A stretch of DNA of 64,000 nucleotides, taken from positions 2,145,868 to 2,209,867 of the forward strand of contig NZ_JAPDHZ010000002.1 of NCBI RefSeq assembly GCF_029525555.1. Direction: 5' to 3'. Below are positions 38,006-46,516 of this stretch, one piece after another. A program made the position numbers and the translations under genes. The notes below the pieces were generated by a model that saw only the letters and a program-made list of their open reading frames with translations, did not search any database and was not told the DNA's origin. Position 1 is the first letter of the stretch. Every line of letters begins with the position of its first letter. Source of the stretch: Cohnella ginsengisoli (lineage in GTDB: Bacteria; Bacillota; Bacilli; Paenibacillales; Paenibacillaceae).

Positions 38006-38551
38006 CTATGCATCCGATGCACCTGGCCTCCAGTTAACTTCCTTCGCCCATCTATGCGCCTGTTGAAGTATGTCCCACACAATTGGCCCCTTGCCTTCAA
38101 CATAAGCTGCCCTATCGTGATAATACAGATCCAAAAGTCTTTGCTTCTCCGCGGCGTACCGCTTTCGGCTCTCCTCATCATTGCGTAAGTAATCGCGAAA
38201 CAACAAAGTCAGCTGCTCCCCAATACTACCGCTCTCTCTAACATGAACGTGCACTCGCCGCATACCTGGTGTTTCGCGAAAGTAACGTTTTGTCTTATCT
38301 GGATTATCTGCTCTGTGCACGAACCCGGCTGAAATAAGTTGGTTGACGAACGATGCATCGTCGTCGCGATTGAGTACCGACACTTGAATATCGACGATTG
38401 GCTTGGCTGCGAGTCCTGGCACTGACGTCGATCCGACATGATCGATACGTAGCGCGATTGAACTTAATGCCTTCCTGATGACAGCACTAACAGCATAGAA
38501 CTCGCTCCGCCAAGCAGGATCATACGATGAAATTCTCCATTGATCGTCCAT
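38006..38551 (-). CDS. GrpB family protein (UPF0157, nucleotidyltransferase fold)
   Basis: 181 residues. Begins WRISSYDPAWRSEFYAVSAVIRKAL, then the family signature RIDHVGSTSVPGLAAKPIVDIQV (the G-S motif and the two acids of the nucleotidyltransferase fold), and ETPGMRRVHVHVRESGS. GrpB proteins are related to kanamycin-nucleotidyltransferase-type enzymes, but no reaction has been fixed. ATG 38551; the ribosome site is weak, with a possible reading frame running in from the small gene upstream. Confidence 0.88.
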   Translation of the reverse strand: MDDQWRISSYDPAWRSEFYAVSAVIRKALSSIALRIDHVGSTSVPGLAAKPIVDIQVSVLNRDDDASFVNQLISAGFVHRADNPDKTKRYFRETPGMRRVHVHVRESGSIGEQLTLLFRDYLRNDEESRKRYAAEKQRLLDLYYHDRAAYVEGKGPIVWDILQQAHRWAKEVNWRPGASDA

Positions 38552-38759
38552 GACTGAATCCGGATTGAAGTGGCCACGAGAAGGGGGGGGCTATCGGTTC
38601 GGGTATCTGCTCCGGTTCGTAATGAGCTGGCCGTGTTTGGAAGGGTTTATTCTTGATGCTTTTGTGTTCACCTTGTAAATTGCTTACTTTTTGCCTTTCT
38701 TCATCTTCTCTAACTTCTTCTTCATTCCCTTTTGATCGATGAAGATGTGGATCTTGCAT
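38520..38759 (-). CDS. Possible small charged protein upstream of GrpB
   Basis: Up to 79 residues, highly charged (KGNEEEVREDEERQKV), then proline-rich (EPEQIPEPIAPP). After a G7 run at 38584-38590 the frame overlaps the GrpB start; with one base removed it would instead read into GrpB (SRGHFNPDSV, then the GrpB Met). The ribosome site is poor. Its composition looks like a real disordered protein, but expression is doubtful. Confidence 0.35.
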   Translation of the reverse strand: MQDPHLHRSKGNEEEVREDEERQKVSNLQGEHKSIKNKPFQTRPAHYEPEQIPEPIAPPFSWPLQSGFSHGRSMENFIV

Positions 38760-38787
38760 TAGGCGCCCCCCCCCTAAAATTAAATTT

Positions 38788-38815
38788 TTCAAATTAACGT
38801 TTCCCGATAGCTGAA
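38788..38815 (-). repeat. R-box of a cassette repeat
   Basis: TTCAAATTAACG, TTTCC, CGATAGCTGAA: a good R-box 22 bp beyond the stop of the minus-strand gene at 38838-39068. The hairpin and L-box on its left side are replaced by a C9 tract and the small charged frame. Confidence 0.6.
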
Positions 38816-38837
38816 TAATCTTAATGCATTGCAATGT

Positions 38838-39068
38838 CTATATCCCGTATTGTTCTTTTACCTTTAACCAAGTCTCAAACCAAAAAGTATTCGACTTAAT
38901 TGGCTCTGCGACTTTCGTGATAGCACCATTATGGTTTATGCACACGATGCTGTCAGTAACCTCCAGTGTATCACCGAACCCGAATACGATTTCAAGGGTA
39001 TCGCGCTTATACTGTTCCTCTCTTGTGTTCGACCACTCAGCCTTATAGACTGAAGACCTTTTCCTCAC
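38838..39068 (-). CDS. Small hypothetical protein, cassette-type gene
   Basis: 76 residues, basic N-terminus (RKRSSVYKAEWSNTREEQYKR) and a beta-rich centre (TLEIVFGFGDTLEVTDSIVCI), ending TWLKVKEQYGI. The start is GTG 39068, nine bases after AGGAGA. It lies between R-box 38788-38815 and repeat 39089-39172, a single-gene unit. No family recognised. Confidence 0.6.
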   Translation of the reverse strand: MRKRSSVYKAEWSNTREEQYKRDTLEIVFGFGDTLEVTDSIVCINHNGAITKVAEPIKSNTFWFETWLKVKEQYGI

Positions 39069-39088
39069 TTGCTTATTTCTCCTTATTC

Positions 39089-39172
39089 GGCTCTACTGCC
39101 CGTTAGTTTAACAGCCTACCCAATCACGCAGGCAGGCTGTTTAATTCAAGTAACGTTGTCCGTTAGTTCAAA
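39089..39172 (-). repeat. Cassette repeat, full copy
   Basis: L-box GGCTCTACTGCCCGTTAGTTTAA, stem CAGCCTACC/GGCAGGCTG, R-box TTCAAGTAACG, TTGTC, CGTTAGTTCAA. The R-box gives the TGA stop of the gene split by IS256; the L-box precedes the gene at 38838-39068. Confidence 0.75.
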
Positions 39173-39328
39173 GATTTGGTCTCCAATTTATCATTCCGTT
39201 CATTTCTTTTAGTGTTTTTCGTCCCATCAACTTTATCGCATTTGTCCGAATGACAGTGTTATCTGTATAAGCTAACCACTCTGCAATTTCTATTGCGGCG
39301 AGTGTTTGAACATCATTGTGCTTACTTT
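39168..39328 (-). pseudogene. 3' part of a DUF7674-like gene split by IS256
   Basis: Encodes HNDVQTLAAIEIAEWLAYTD, then NAIKLMGRKTLKEMNGM and a short tail to the TGA at 39168. It has no start. Joined to the 5' part at 40698-40937 across one copy of the 8-bp duplication, it forms one frame of 130 codons without any correction. Confidence 0.85.
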
Positions 39329-40697
39329 AGTTGAGTCCATATAATTGTGTAAAATGGATGGCCTCTTGAAAATAAGGAGAGCCATGAAATAGAACCTCGT
39401 CTAGAATGGAGTTGTCGAGACAACATTCAAGGGAGAGGGCTATTCATGGCTCAGTATCAGATTACACTAGACGAGGCACTATTGCATCAATTGTTTATTG
39501 GACAGGCACGTGACGAGGGAGTGGCCAAGCTGCTGGAGACGGTGCTCAACCAGGTGTTGAAGGCGCAAGCAACAGATCAACTGGAGGCCGAACCTTACGA
39601 GCGTACGCAAACCCGTCAAGGCCAGCGAAACGGCAGTTATGCGCGAGGATTAACGACACGGGTAGGCAAGCTGCAGCTGGAGGTTCCGAGGTTTCGAGAC
39701 GGCCAGTTCTCCACAGAGCTATTCGCCCGGTATCAACGTAGTGAGCAGGCGCTGGTGACATCCCTTATGGAGATGGTCGTGAACGGCGTCTCGACGCGGA
39801 AGGTTCAGCGGATTACAGAGGAACTTTGCGGTACAACGTTTTCGAAATCCACAGTGAGCGAGCTGTGTAAGCAGTTGGATCCGCTGGTGGAGTCTTGGCG
39901 CACGCGTTCCTTGGAGGAAAAGAGCTACCCGTTTGTCATTGTGGACGCCATGTATGTCAAAGTTAGAGAGAACGGTCGGGTGCGCTCCCGTGGCGTGTTA
40001 ACCGGCTACGGCATCAACGAGCACGGTAACCGTGAGGTGCTTGGAATTTCCATCGACGATACCGAGTCCGAAGCGAGCTGGAGTGCATTCTTTGAGGGCT
40101 TGAAGCAGCGTGGACTCCATGGCGTAGACCTGGTCATCAGCGACACGCATGGCGGCCTTGTCCAAGCGATTAAGCATCACTTTCAAGGGGCGACATGGCA
40201 AAGGTGTCAGACGCATTTTACGCGAAATATTCTAGATGTCACGCCGAAGGCACTACAATCCGAAATAAAGGCGGCTCTGCGCTCGATATTCGAAGCGCAG
40301 AACCTGGAGAGCGCGAGAAGGCTGCTGGAAGAAACGCAAGAGATGTACCAGGAGAAAGCGCCAAAGGCCATGGAGACGCTGGAGCGAGGATTTGACGACG
40401 CCGCAGCGGTACTGGCATACCCGGAAGAGTACCGGGTAAGAATCCGGACCTCGAACGGCATGGAGCGAGTCAACCGGGAGATCCGTCGGCGAGAATCGGT
40501 TATACAGATTTTTCCGAACCGTGAATCGGTTATCCGATTAATCGGTGCCGTGCTCATGGAGCTCGAAGAATTATGGAGCAACAAGCGCTTCATGGACATG
40601 ACAAGGTACCATGCGTGGCAGAAAGAGCGTGCGAAGAATCAAAAGTAAGCAACAAAATTCGTCGACGAGGATTTTACACATAAATATGGACTTGACC
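39329..40697 (+). mobile_element. IS256-family insertion sequence with 8-bp target duplication
   Basis: 1,369 bp. Ends are imperfect inverted repeats of about 27 bp, 21 matching, sharing AGTCCATAT and TGTGTAAAAT. Both sides carry the direct repeat CTTACTTT (39321-39328 and 40698-40705), the 8-bp duplication typical of IS256. It contains one intact transposase gene, so the element is probably active or recently so. It lies inside a cassette-type gene. Confidence 0.92.
39446..40648 (+). CDS. IS256-family (mutator-type) transposase
   Basis: 400 residues, intact. DDE residues: first Asp in FVIVDAMYVKVRENGR, second Asp in DLVISDTHGGLVQAI, Glu in SNGMERVNREIRRRE. The Cys-x2-His region WQRCQTHFTRNIL is the conserved C/D(2)H insertion motif of mutator-type transposases. 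RBS-like GGGAGAGGG precedes ATG 39446. No frameshift, unlike most long genes here. Confidence 0.96.
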   Translation: MAQYQITLDEALLHQLFIGQARDEGVAKLLETVLNQVLKAQATDQLEAEPYERTQTRQGQRNGSYARGLTTRVGKLQLEVPRFRDGQFSTELFARYQRSEQALVTSLMEMVVNGVSTRKVQRITEELCGTTFSKSTVSELCKQLDPLVESWRTRSLEEKSYPFVIVDAMYVKVRENGRVRSRGVLTGYGINEHGNREVLGISIDDTESEASWSAFFEGLKQRGLHGVDLVISDTHGGLVQAIKHHFQGATWQRCQTHFTRNILDVTPKALQSEIKAALRSIFEAQNLESARRLLEETQEMYQEKAPKAMETLERGFDDAAAVLAYPEEYRVRIRTSNGMERVNREIRRRESVIQIFPNRESVIRLIGAVLMELEELWSNKRFMDMTRYHAWQKERAKNQK

Positions 40698-40937
40698 CTT
40701 ACTTTGCATCATTATCTCTATAAAATCGAAAATCCGTTTTAACACGGGGCTTTGCCAATCATATTTAAGAAGTTCTTCCATTGTTGGAACAACAACTAAA
40801 CCAAAGACCACATATGGCAGATAGTCGTCGAACCAAATATACGTATTTTCAGCATAGAGTGGTTTTAGTTCAGGGATTGTAATTAAGAGTTCATCTATTA
40901 CAGTGGTGTACACCATTTCATTTGTCACGGCCCACAA
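40698..40937 (-). pseudogene. 5' part of a DUF7674-like gene split by IS256
   Basis: Encodes about 80 residues: VYTTVIDELLITIPELKPLY, WFDDYLPYVVFGLVVVPTMEELL and LKRIFDFIEIMMQSK. As it stands it reads seven codons into the IS before a stop. The acidic FIEEM-type helix followed by V-Q-x-L in the 3' part resembles the DUF7674 family. The start is TTG 40937 or, better spaced from GGGAG, GTG 40928. Confidence 0.8.
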
Positions 40938-40975
40938 TCTCCCTATCGGTATAGACCTGTCTTCAAGCGAATCGG

Positions 40976-41005
40976 ACTGACTATCGTGTGTCCCGTTAGC
41001 TTAAA
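40976..41005 (-). repeat. R-box of a cassette repeat
   Basis: GACTATCG, TGTGTC, CCGTTAGCTTAA, starting 3 bp after the stop of the minus-strand DUF6199-like gene. No clear CAGCCTGCCG stem follows; an L-box-like CCTATCGG lies at 40942-40949. Confidence 0.55.
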
Positions 41006-41007
41006 TT

Positions 41008-41238
41008 TCAATGGAAATATGGTTGGACTAACAATACAAGGCCAATGACTGCAAATATTGCAGTTCCAATTCGAGAAAATAAAAAATAAGGAGGTGAAGG
41101 TTCTCGTGTTGCCTTCCACCCTTGAGTTATATTCCAAAATGTTTTTGGCTTAAAGGTGGCGAACAATGCAGCTCCTGTCCAAAGCACAAGAAATATTGTA
41201 ATTAATACAGAAATTACTTTGACTTCAGGTGGCACCAT
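41008..41238 (-). CDS. DUF6199-like small membrane protein
   Basis: 76 residues. Two transmembrane segments (VISVLITIFLVLWTGAALFA and IGTAIFAVIGLVLLVQP) around a loop reading KTFWNITQGWKATREPSPPYFLFSR, which fits the DUF6199 pattern (FWxxxxGWK...EPS). ATG 41238 follows GGAGGGG. It lies between repeats at 40976 and 41303, a single-gene unit. Role unknown. Confidence 0.78.
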   Translation of the reverse strand: MVPPEVKVISVLITIFLVLWTGAALFATFKPKTFWNITQGWKATREPSPPYFLFSRIGTAIFAVIGLVLLVQPYFH

Positions 41239-41302
41239 CTAATCCCCTCCTTGAGTCACACAATACTCCTATAAATTCCAATTTTCAATCCTTTAAATGA
41301 CC

Positions 41303-41388
41303 ACGCTAAACTGCCCGTTAGCTCAACAGCCTGCCGTATGAATCGGCAGGCTGTTCAATTAAAGAAGCTCTTCCAACTAGCCGTAACA
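41303..41388 (-). repeat. Cassette repeat, full typical copy
   Basis: L-box ACGCTAAACTGCCCGTTAGC, stem AACAGCCTGCCG/CGGCAGGCTGTT around TATGAAT, R-box AATTAAAGAAG, CTCTTCC, AACTAGCCGTAA. The longest perfect stem of all copies (12 bp). The DUF2500 gene stops 2 bp before the R-box; the L-box precedes the DUF6199-like gene. Confidence 0.75.
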
Positions 41389-41390
41389 TC

Positions 41391-41771
41391 CTATCTGGTG
41401 AATTCTTTAAAACGCGTACCTTGATAAGTAAGTTGTCCCTGGTCACCAATTACAATTAGTCCGAACCTATCACCTCTTACCGGCAATTCAATACGTGTAC
41501 GGTTAGCTAATTGAAAAGTCACGTAATAATTGGTACTTGAACTGGAGTCCCCAGAACCTCCCCATACCTCTGTTCTTTTATCCAGTACCGTTGCGGGAGA
41601 CGTAATAATATCCGAAGCATTGTTTGTAGTCCATGTCGAGATTCCTCGTATAATGGCGTACAGGAATCCTCCAACTACAAGGATAAGAATAAAGCCTCCA
41701 AACACCTTGAAAAATGGAGGCATTTCATTTATTAAGCCCAAGGAGCCTTCGTTACCAGGGTATCCATTCAT
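41391..41771 (-). CDS. DUF2500 family membrane protein
   Basis: 126 residues. One N-terminal transmembrane segment (FFKVFGGFILILVVGGFLYAII), then a beta-rich extracytoplasmic domain: SPATVLDKRTEVWGGSGDSSSSTNYYVTFQL, ELPVRGDRFGLIVIGDQGQLTYQGTRF. This is the DUF2500 pattern (AxVxxKR...SSSSTxYYVTF...GDxGxLTxQGTRF). ATG 41771 is nine bases after GGGAGAG; the open frame to 41789 is less likely. Between repeats 41303-41388 and 41848-41930. Confidence 0.88.
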   Translation of the reverse strand: MNGYPGNEGSLGLINEMPPFFKVFGGFILILVVGGFLYAIIRGISTWTTNNASDIITSPATVLDKRTEVWGGSGDSSSSTNYYVTFQLANRTRIELPVRGDRFGLIVIGDQGQLTYQGTRFKEFTR

Positions 41772-41847
41772 CGATCCGATCTCTCCCAACTATTGATTAA
41801 ACAAACATTTCCATAACCCCTTTAACGTTCCTGCAACTTGAAAAGTT

Positions 41848-41930
41848 GCGCTAATCTTCCAGTTAGCTAAACAGCCTGCCGGCGGATCCCGGCAGGCTGT
41901 TTATTAAAGCAATATTTCGTCAGCGATAAG
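41848..41930 (-). repeat. Cassette repeat, full typical copy
   Basis: L-box GCGCTAATCTTCCAGTTAGC, stem AAACAGCCTGCCGG/CCGGCAGGCTGTTT around CGGATC, and a diverged R-box ending CAGCGATAAG. The truncated gene at 41936 stops 6 bp before it, and its L-box precedes the DUF2500 gene. Confidence 0.72.
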
Positions 41931-41935
41931 CAGCA

Positions 41936-42162
41936 TCATTCTGCAACCAGGATATACTTCAAAGAGCCTTCCGAGGAGTACAGGGTTCGGTTAACCTCGT
42001 AAGTGCCGCCTGCAGGAACGGCCTCACGCGAGCGCTCGGGAATCGGGTCGGAAATACCGTAGCCACCGATCGTTACATCGGCGATACGGAAGTCATCCGG
42101 CCCCGCAGGCAAGTCCTGGCCGGAGACGTTCTTTGCGACAAACGTCAGCGAAATGCGTTTAT
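41936..42162 (-). pseudogene. 5'-truncated gene, C-terminal beta-rich fragment
   Basis: A frame of 75 codons with strong coding character and higher GC than its neighbours: ISLTFVAKNVSGQDLPAG, DFRIADVTIGGYGISDPIPE, YEVNRTLYSSEGSLKYILVAE. No start; the N-terminal part is missing where it meets the kinase gene at 42167. The content looks like an extracellular beta-sandwich domain. Likely the remnant of a cassette gene cut by rearrangement. Confidence 0.55.
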
Positions 42163-42166
42163 TTTC

Positions 42167-42691
42167 TCAACCCAGCCTGTACCGTTCGTTGCTCACGATC
42201 TCCTGAATCACGAGCTCAATGGCATCTACGCGATTGCGGCTCGTATCCAGCAGATGCTTGGTATCTAAGCCGGATGCCTTAAACTCTTCAATTAAAATAA
42301 GACACCGTTCCCCCATTTGATGCTCCGGTTGTCGAAGTCGGTCTCTGCTCAGCAGCGTTTCGGCGTCAACCCACAATACCGTATACACGACTTCTGCGGA
42401 AAACGCCTTCAGCCTCTCTTTCAGCCAATAAGCTTCGCGTGGGAAGGTAACGTAGTCGATGACGACGTCAGTGCCGTTGGAAATGAAGTTTTGGGTCAAA
42501 CTCGATATATTGTTCCAAATGAGCGATAACTCAAGCTCGCTTTCCCAGGGCTTCCGCCGACCGTTCTTATGCATATGGCTCACATCGTCCCCTGAGATAT
42601 AGGCGCTATTTTTTAGGGTGCGAGCCAATGCCTTTGAAGTCGTCGACTTCCCGACGCCCGCCGGGCCTGACAATAGATACACCGATGGCAC
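42167..42691 (-). CDS. P-loop small-molecule kinase (AAA_33 type)
   Basis: 174 residues. Walker A at the N-terminus (VYLLSGPAGVGKSTTSKALA), a possible acceptor-site Asp pair (ISGDDVSHMH), hydrophobic strand ending in Asp (TDVVIDYVTF) and a lid-like Arg-rich segment (RDRLRQPEHQMGERC). The layout matches shikimate/gluconate kinase-like or phosphotransferase-type resistance kinases; the substrate is unknown. It ends the second accessory tract; beyond it GC rises. Confidence 0.78.
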   Translation of the reverse strand: MPSVYLLSGPAGVGKSTTSKALARTLKNSAYISGDDVSHMHKNGRRKPWESELELSLIWNNISSLTQNFISNGTDVVIDYVTFPREAYWLKERLKAFSAEVVYTVLWVDAETLLSRDRLRQPEHQMGERCLILIEEFKASGLDTKHLLDTSRNRVDAIELVIQEIVSNERYRLG

Positions 42692-42860
42692 GAAGAGCCC
42701 CCCTCACTTAAAGTCGAATTCGATAATCAACGTGCGGGATCTCCCCGATCTCGCCAGGCTTGGCGCACTTCATTCGCCTCGCAGCTGCATCGCAAATAAA
42801 TTCCATTTCGATTGCTCTTTTTCCTGCTGCCGGCCTCTCCCTTCTTCGATGACAGTCACT

Positions 42861-42922
42861 TTCTCCCCTCTCGACAGTCGAATCGTCCGTCCCGCCCACC
42901 CGCCTCCCTCTCCTATAATCGA
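42861..42922 (+). promoter_or_regulatory. Promoter of the permease-YesMN operon, shares a motif with 48149-48182
   Basis: TTCTCCCCTCTCG at 42861-42873 and TCCTATAATCGA at 42911-42922 (the -10 is TATAAT) both recur exactly upstream of the binding-protein gene, though 37 bp apart here and 9 bp there. There is no good -35, consistent with activation by the operon's own AraC-type response regulator. Confidence 0.6.
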
Positions 42923-42951
42923 ATTTATAATTGAAGGAGGGTTGCAGGACC

Positions 42952-43837
42952 ATGAAAAAAATCCAACCTTACGTATTCATATTGCCGAGTCTGCTGCTCA
43001 CCCTGGCGCTGGGGGGTTTACCCCATCCTATGGGCGCTCCGGTACATGTTCTACGACTATGCCGGCTACGGCACGGCGACTTATGTCGGCTTGGACAATT
43101 TCTCCCGGCTCATGCGGGATGCTGAATATTGGAATTCGGTGAAAAACACGTTTATTTACGCCGGTGGCAAGCTCATCCTGACGCTGCCGATCTCGCTGGT
43201 CCTGGCCGTCGTTCTGAACAAGGCGTTCCGCGGCAGGCAGCTGCTCCGGGCGATTTACTTCTTGCCGACGATCATCAGCGCTTCCGTCATGTCCATCGTC
43301 TTCTTCATTATCTTCAACGCCTACAACGGCATGGCCAATCAGTTCCTGATGAAATATCATCTGATCTCTTCTCCGATCAACTGGCTGGGCGCGGACTACG
43401 CGATGCTCACCACGATCCTGATCGCCGTGTGGGGCGCGGTCGGCAACTACATGCTGCTCTTCCTCGCCGGGCTGCAAGGCATCCCGAACGATCTGTACGA
43501 AGCGGCCTCCCTGGACGGCGCGAACGCGTCGCAGAAGCTGTTCAAGATCACGATCCCGATGCTCGGACCCGTCCTGCAGATGATCGTCATGTACGCGATC
43601 ACGGTCGCGCTCAAGGGCTACGAGAGCATCATGGTGTTCACCGGCGGCGGCCCGTACGGCAAGACCGACGTCATGTACCTCTACGTGTTCAAGCAGTTTT
43701 TCCCGGTCTCCGCGGACACGGCCAGCTTGCAGCGCTTCGGCTACGGCAGCGCGGTCGGCTTCGCCTCGGCGGTCATCGTCGGCGTCGTGACGGCTGCTTA
43801 CTTCTACTTTTCCAGAAAAATGGACAAAATCTATTAA
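42952..43837 (+). CDS. ABC sugar permease, UgpA/MalF type (one apparent frameshift)
   Basis: 295 residues when joined. N-terminus KKIQPYVFILPSLLLTLALG, then after the G6 run at 43011-43016 the frame resumes LRYMFYDYAGYGTATYVGLDNF. Six transmembrane segments; EAA loop GIPNDLYEAASLDGANASQKLFKITIPML. ATG 42952 follows AAGGAGG. First gene of a plus-strand operon with a second permease, a sensor kinase and a response regulator. Confidence 0.9.
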
Positions 43838-43855
43838 GAAAGCGGGGCTGCGCCC

Positions 43856-44702
43856 ATGACGTCGGCGAAAATGGCGGCTGTGCTGCCTAGAACGATACTT
43901 TGGATCTTCCTGCTGGTTACGGCCTTCCTGATGCTCTTCCCCGTCGCGCTCACCCTGCTCGGTTCCTTCAAGACGAACCTGGAGGTGACGACCGGCGCGA
44001 CGATTTTCCCTAAAGTCTGGCAATTCGGCAATTATTCGACCGCCTGGAAGGCGGCCAACTTCTCCCGCTTTACGTGGAACAGCACGTTCGTCAGCGCCGC
44101 CACGACGATCGGCACGCTGCTGGTGACGACGATGGCGGCCTACGCGGTCGACCGCGCCAACTTTATCGGCAAGCGATTCTACGTTTTCCTGCAAGCCAGC
44201 ACACTGTTCATCACGATCGGCGCCGTCGTGCTGCGCCCGCAATTCGACATGATGATCGGCCTCGGCCTGCAGAAGTCGCTGTGGGGCGTCGTCATCATCC
44301 TCATCAGCGCCCACGCTTCGATCTTCTTCATGCTGATCGGCTTCTTCCGGGGGGATCCCGCGCGATCTTGACGAAGCCGCGCTCATCGACGGCTGCAACT
44401 TCTACTCGGTGTTCTGGCGCATCGTACTGCCGCTGCTGACGCCGGCGCTCGGCGTCTGCGGCCTGTTCGTCTTCCGCGGCGCCTGGAACGAGTATATCCT
44501 CCCGCTCGTCTTCACGATGACGAAGCCCGAGCTGCAGACGCTGACCGTCGGCCTCGCCGGCCTCCGCTACAGCATCGGCTCCGCCTCCGAGACGCAATTG
44601 ATGCTGGCAGGCGCGTGTCTGTCGATTCTCCCGATGCTGATCGTTTACATTTTTGCCAACAAGTCTTTCATGCAAGTGTCCGCGGGGGCCGTTAAGGGAT
44701 GA
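43856..44702 (+). CDS. ABC sugar permease, UgpE/MalG type (one apparent frameshift)
   Basis: About 282 residues when joined. Starts ILWIFLLVTAFLMLFPVALTLLGSFKTN; the break is in the G6 run at 44349-44354, exactly in the EAA loop, which reads IPRDLDEAALIDGCNFYSVFWRIVLPLLTPAL once one base is removed. Ends FANKSFMQVSAGAVKG, the standard C-terminus of the family. 18 bp after the first permease. No ATPase gene is present. Confidence 0.9.
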
Positions 44703-44741
44703 CGCGTTGCGCTATAATGGGGGGGCGGGAGTGTGTGACTC

Positions 44742-46516
44742 ATGAAGCATGCCTACTATCGGTTATCCCTTAAAAAAAGAATTCAGCTGTTCTACATCCT
44801 GCTCACGGTGTTCTGCATCTTCGTGACCGGCATCCTCTCGGACTACTTCGCGTCCCGGGTCATGGAGCGCAATGCGCTGGGCCTCAGCCAGAATACGCTC
44901 AACAAGTCCGCCCAGGCGCTGGACGAACATCTGCGCCACGTCATCGTCTCCTCCTATACCCTCATGCTGAGCGACGCCTTCGTCCAGACGATGATCGACG
45001 TCCAATCGAAAAACGACGCCAGCTATTACCGGAACCTGTCGGCGCTGCAGGTTCCGTTCGTTCAGCTGAAGCTGAACGAGCCGCTCGTGGAGTCCGTTCT
45101 GCTGAGCACGCCGATCGGCGAATTCTATGCGACGAAGGACACGCGATCCGCCTCGGCTTCGGCCGACTACAGGAAGGCGTTCGGGGATTGGCTCGACCGG
45201 CCGTCCTGGAGCGTCCAGTGGATCGGCGCGCATGCCGATCCTTTGTTCGTCGGCGGCAAACGCGTGCTGTCCCTGCTGCTCAGACCGCTCAGCAGCCAGT
45301 ATTCGCCGGACGTCTACCTGACCGTCAATCTGAACGAATCGCTCGTTCGGGGGGATCGTCGAGGACAATCTGATCGACGAAAAGGTCGGCTTGTACTTGC
45401 TCGCCGCCGACGGCTCGGAGGTCGTGCGCCCCACCCGTCCGTCTCTCGCGTTCGACGAGGAGCCGGCTTTTATGAGCGCCATGTCCCAACGTACCGGGAA
45501 GGGCTTTTTTTCGTTTTTCAGACCGGGCTCGCGACCGTCAGCTCGTCAATTACGCCAATCTGACGATGAACGGCGGCTGGTCGCTCGTCGGCATCCAGTC
45601 CGAAGCGGCGCTGCTGAAGCCGATGAAGAACATCCGATGGCTGATCCTGATCATCATGGCGGCCTGCGTCGTCATCGCCCTGCTTTTCTCCAAGGTGCTG
45701 TCGGACGTGCTCCTCAAACCCCTCTACAAGCTGCACCGTCTAATGGCCAAGGTCGAGCAGAACGACCTCGAGGTTCGATTCGAGAGCCCCTACGAGGACG
45801 AGGTCGGACACGTCGGGCACAAGTTCAACCGGATGCTCGAGCAGATCCAGACGCTGATCGAAGAGGTCAAAGATTTCGAGCAGGACAAGCGCAAGTCGGA
45901 GATCAAGGCGCTGCAATCGCAGATCGAGCCCCATTTTTTATACAACACGCTTAACACGATCTATTGGAAAAGCGAGAGCGAGGAATATCGCGACGTGCAG
46001 GAGATGATCTTCTCCCTGTCCCTGCTGTTCCGCCTCGGGCTGAACAACGGCAACGAGATCACGACGCTCGAGAAGGAGCTCGACCACGTCCGTCAATATT
46101 TGCTCATCCAGCAGAAGTGCTACGAAGACCGCTTCGACTTCTCGATCGAGCTGGGGGACCCTGAGCTGCTTGGAATGCCTATTCTGAAAATTCTGCTGCA
46201 GCCGCTCGTCGAGAATTCGATTCTGCACGGGTTGGAGCATGTGAGAGAAAACGGGAAAATCAGCATCGACGTCCGCCGGGATGGCGCCAACCTGCTGCTG
46301 CGCGTCGCGGACAACGGGAGCGGCATGGACGTGGAGCAGGTGCTCCGGCGGATGAACGGTTCGGATACGCCCACGAAGGGCGGCTATGCGCTTGCGAACG
46401 TGCGGGCGCGCCTGCAGCTGACTTACGGCGCCCAGGCGTCGATGACGCTCTCGAGCGTGCCCGGTCAAGAAACGGCTGTTAGCTTGCTTATTCCCCTGCC
46501 GAAGGAGGCGTCTTGA
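44742..46516 (+). CDS. YesM-type sensor histidine kinase (two apparent frameshifts)
   Basis: About 590 residues when joined. Two transmembrane segments (IQLFYILLTVFCIFVTGIL and WLILIIMAACVVIALLF) flank a sensor domain of 250 residues, followed by HAMP (LKPLYKLHRLMAKVEQNDLEV), the His_kinase domain with phospho-acceptor His in QIEPHFLYNTLNTI, and the ATPase with VENSILHGLE, DNGSGM and GGYALANVRARL. Breaks in G6 45349-45354 and T7 45505-45511. Its stop overlaps the next start (TGATG). Likely senses the saccharide or its binding protein and phosphorylates the response regulator. Confidence 0.9.

Noticed and set aside
7073..41930. Cassette-repeat hairpins as ordinary rho-independent terminators
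   Set aside because: The stem CAGCCTGCCG is shared with a true terminator at 58493, but most repeat copies lack a T-run on either strand and carry conserved boxes on both sides that a terminator does not need. Termination as a side function is not excluded.
1..42162. Classical integron attC sites
   Set aside because: The outer core bases run GTT..AAC instead of the attC order AAC..GTT, GTTAGCT does not fully fit GTTRRRY, and no intI gene is in the window. The repeat is reported as attC-like only.
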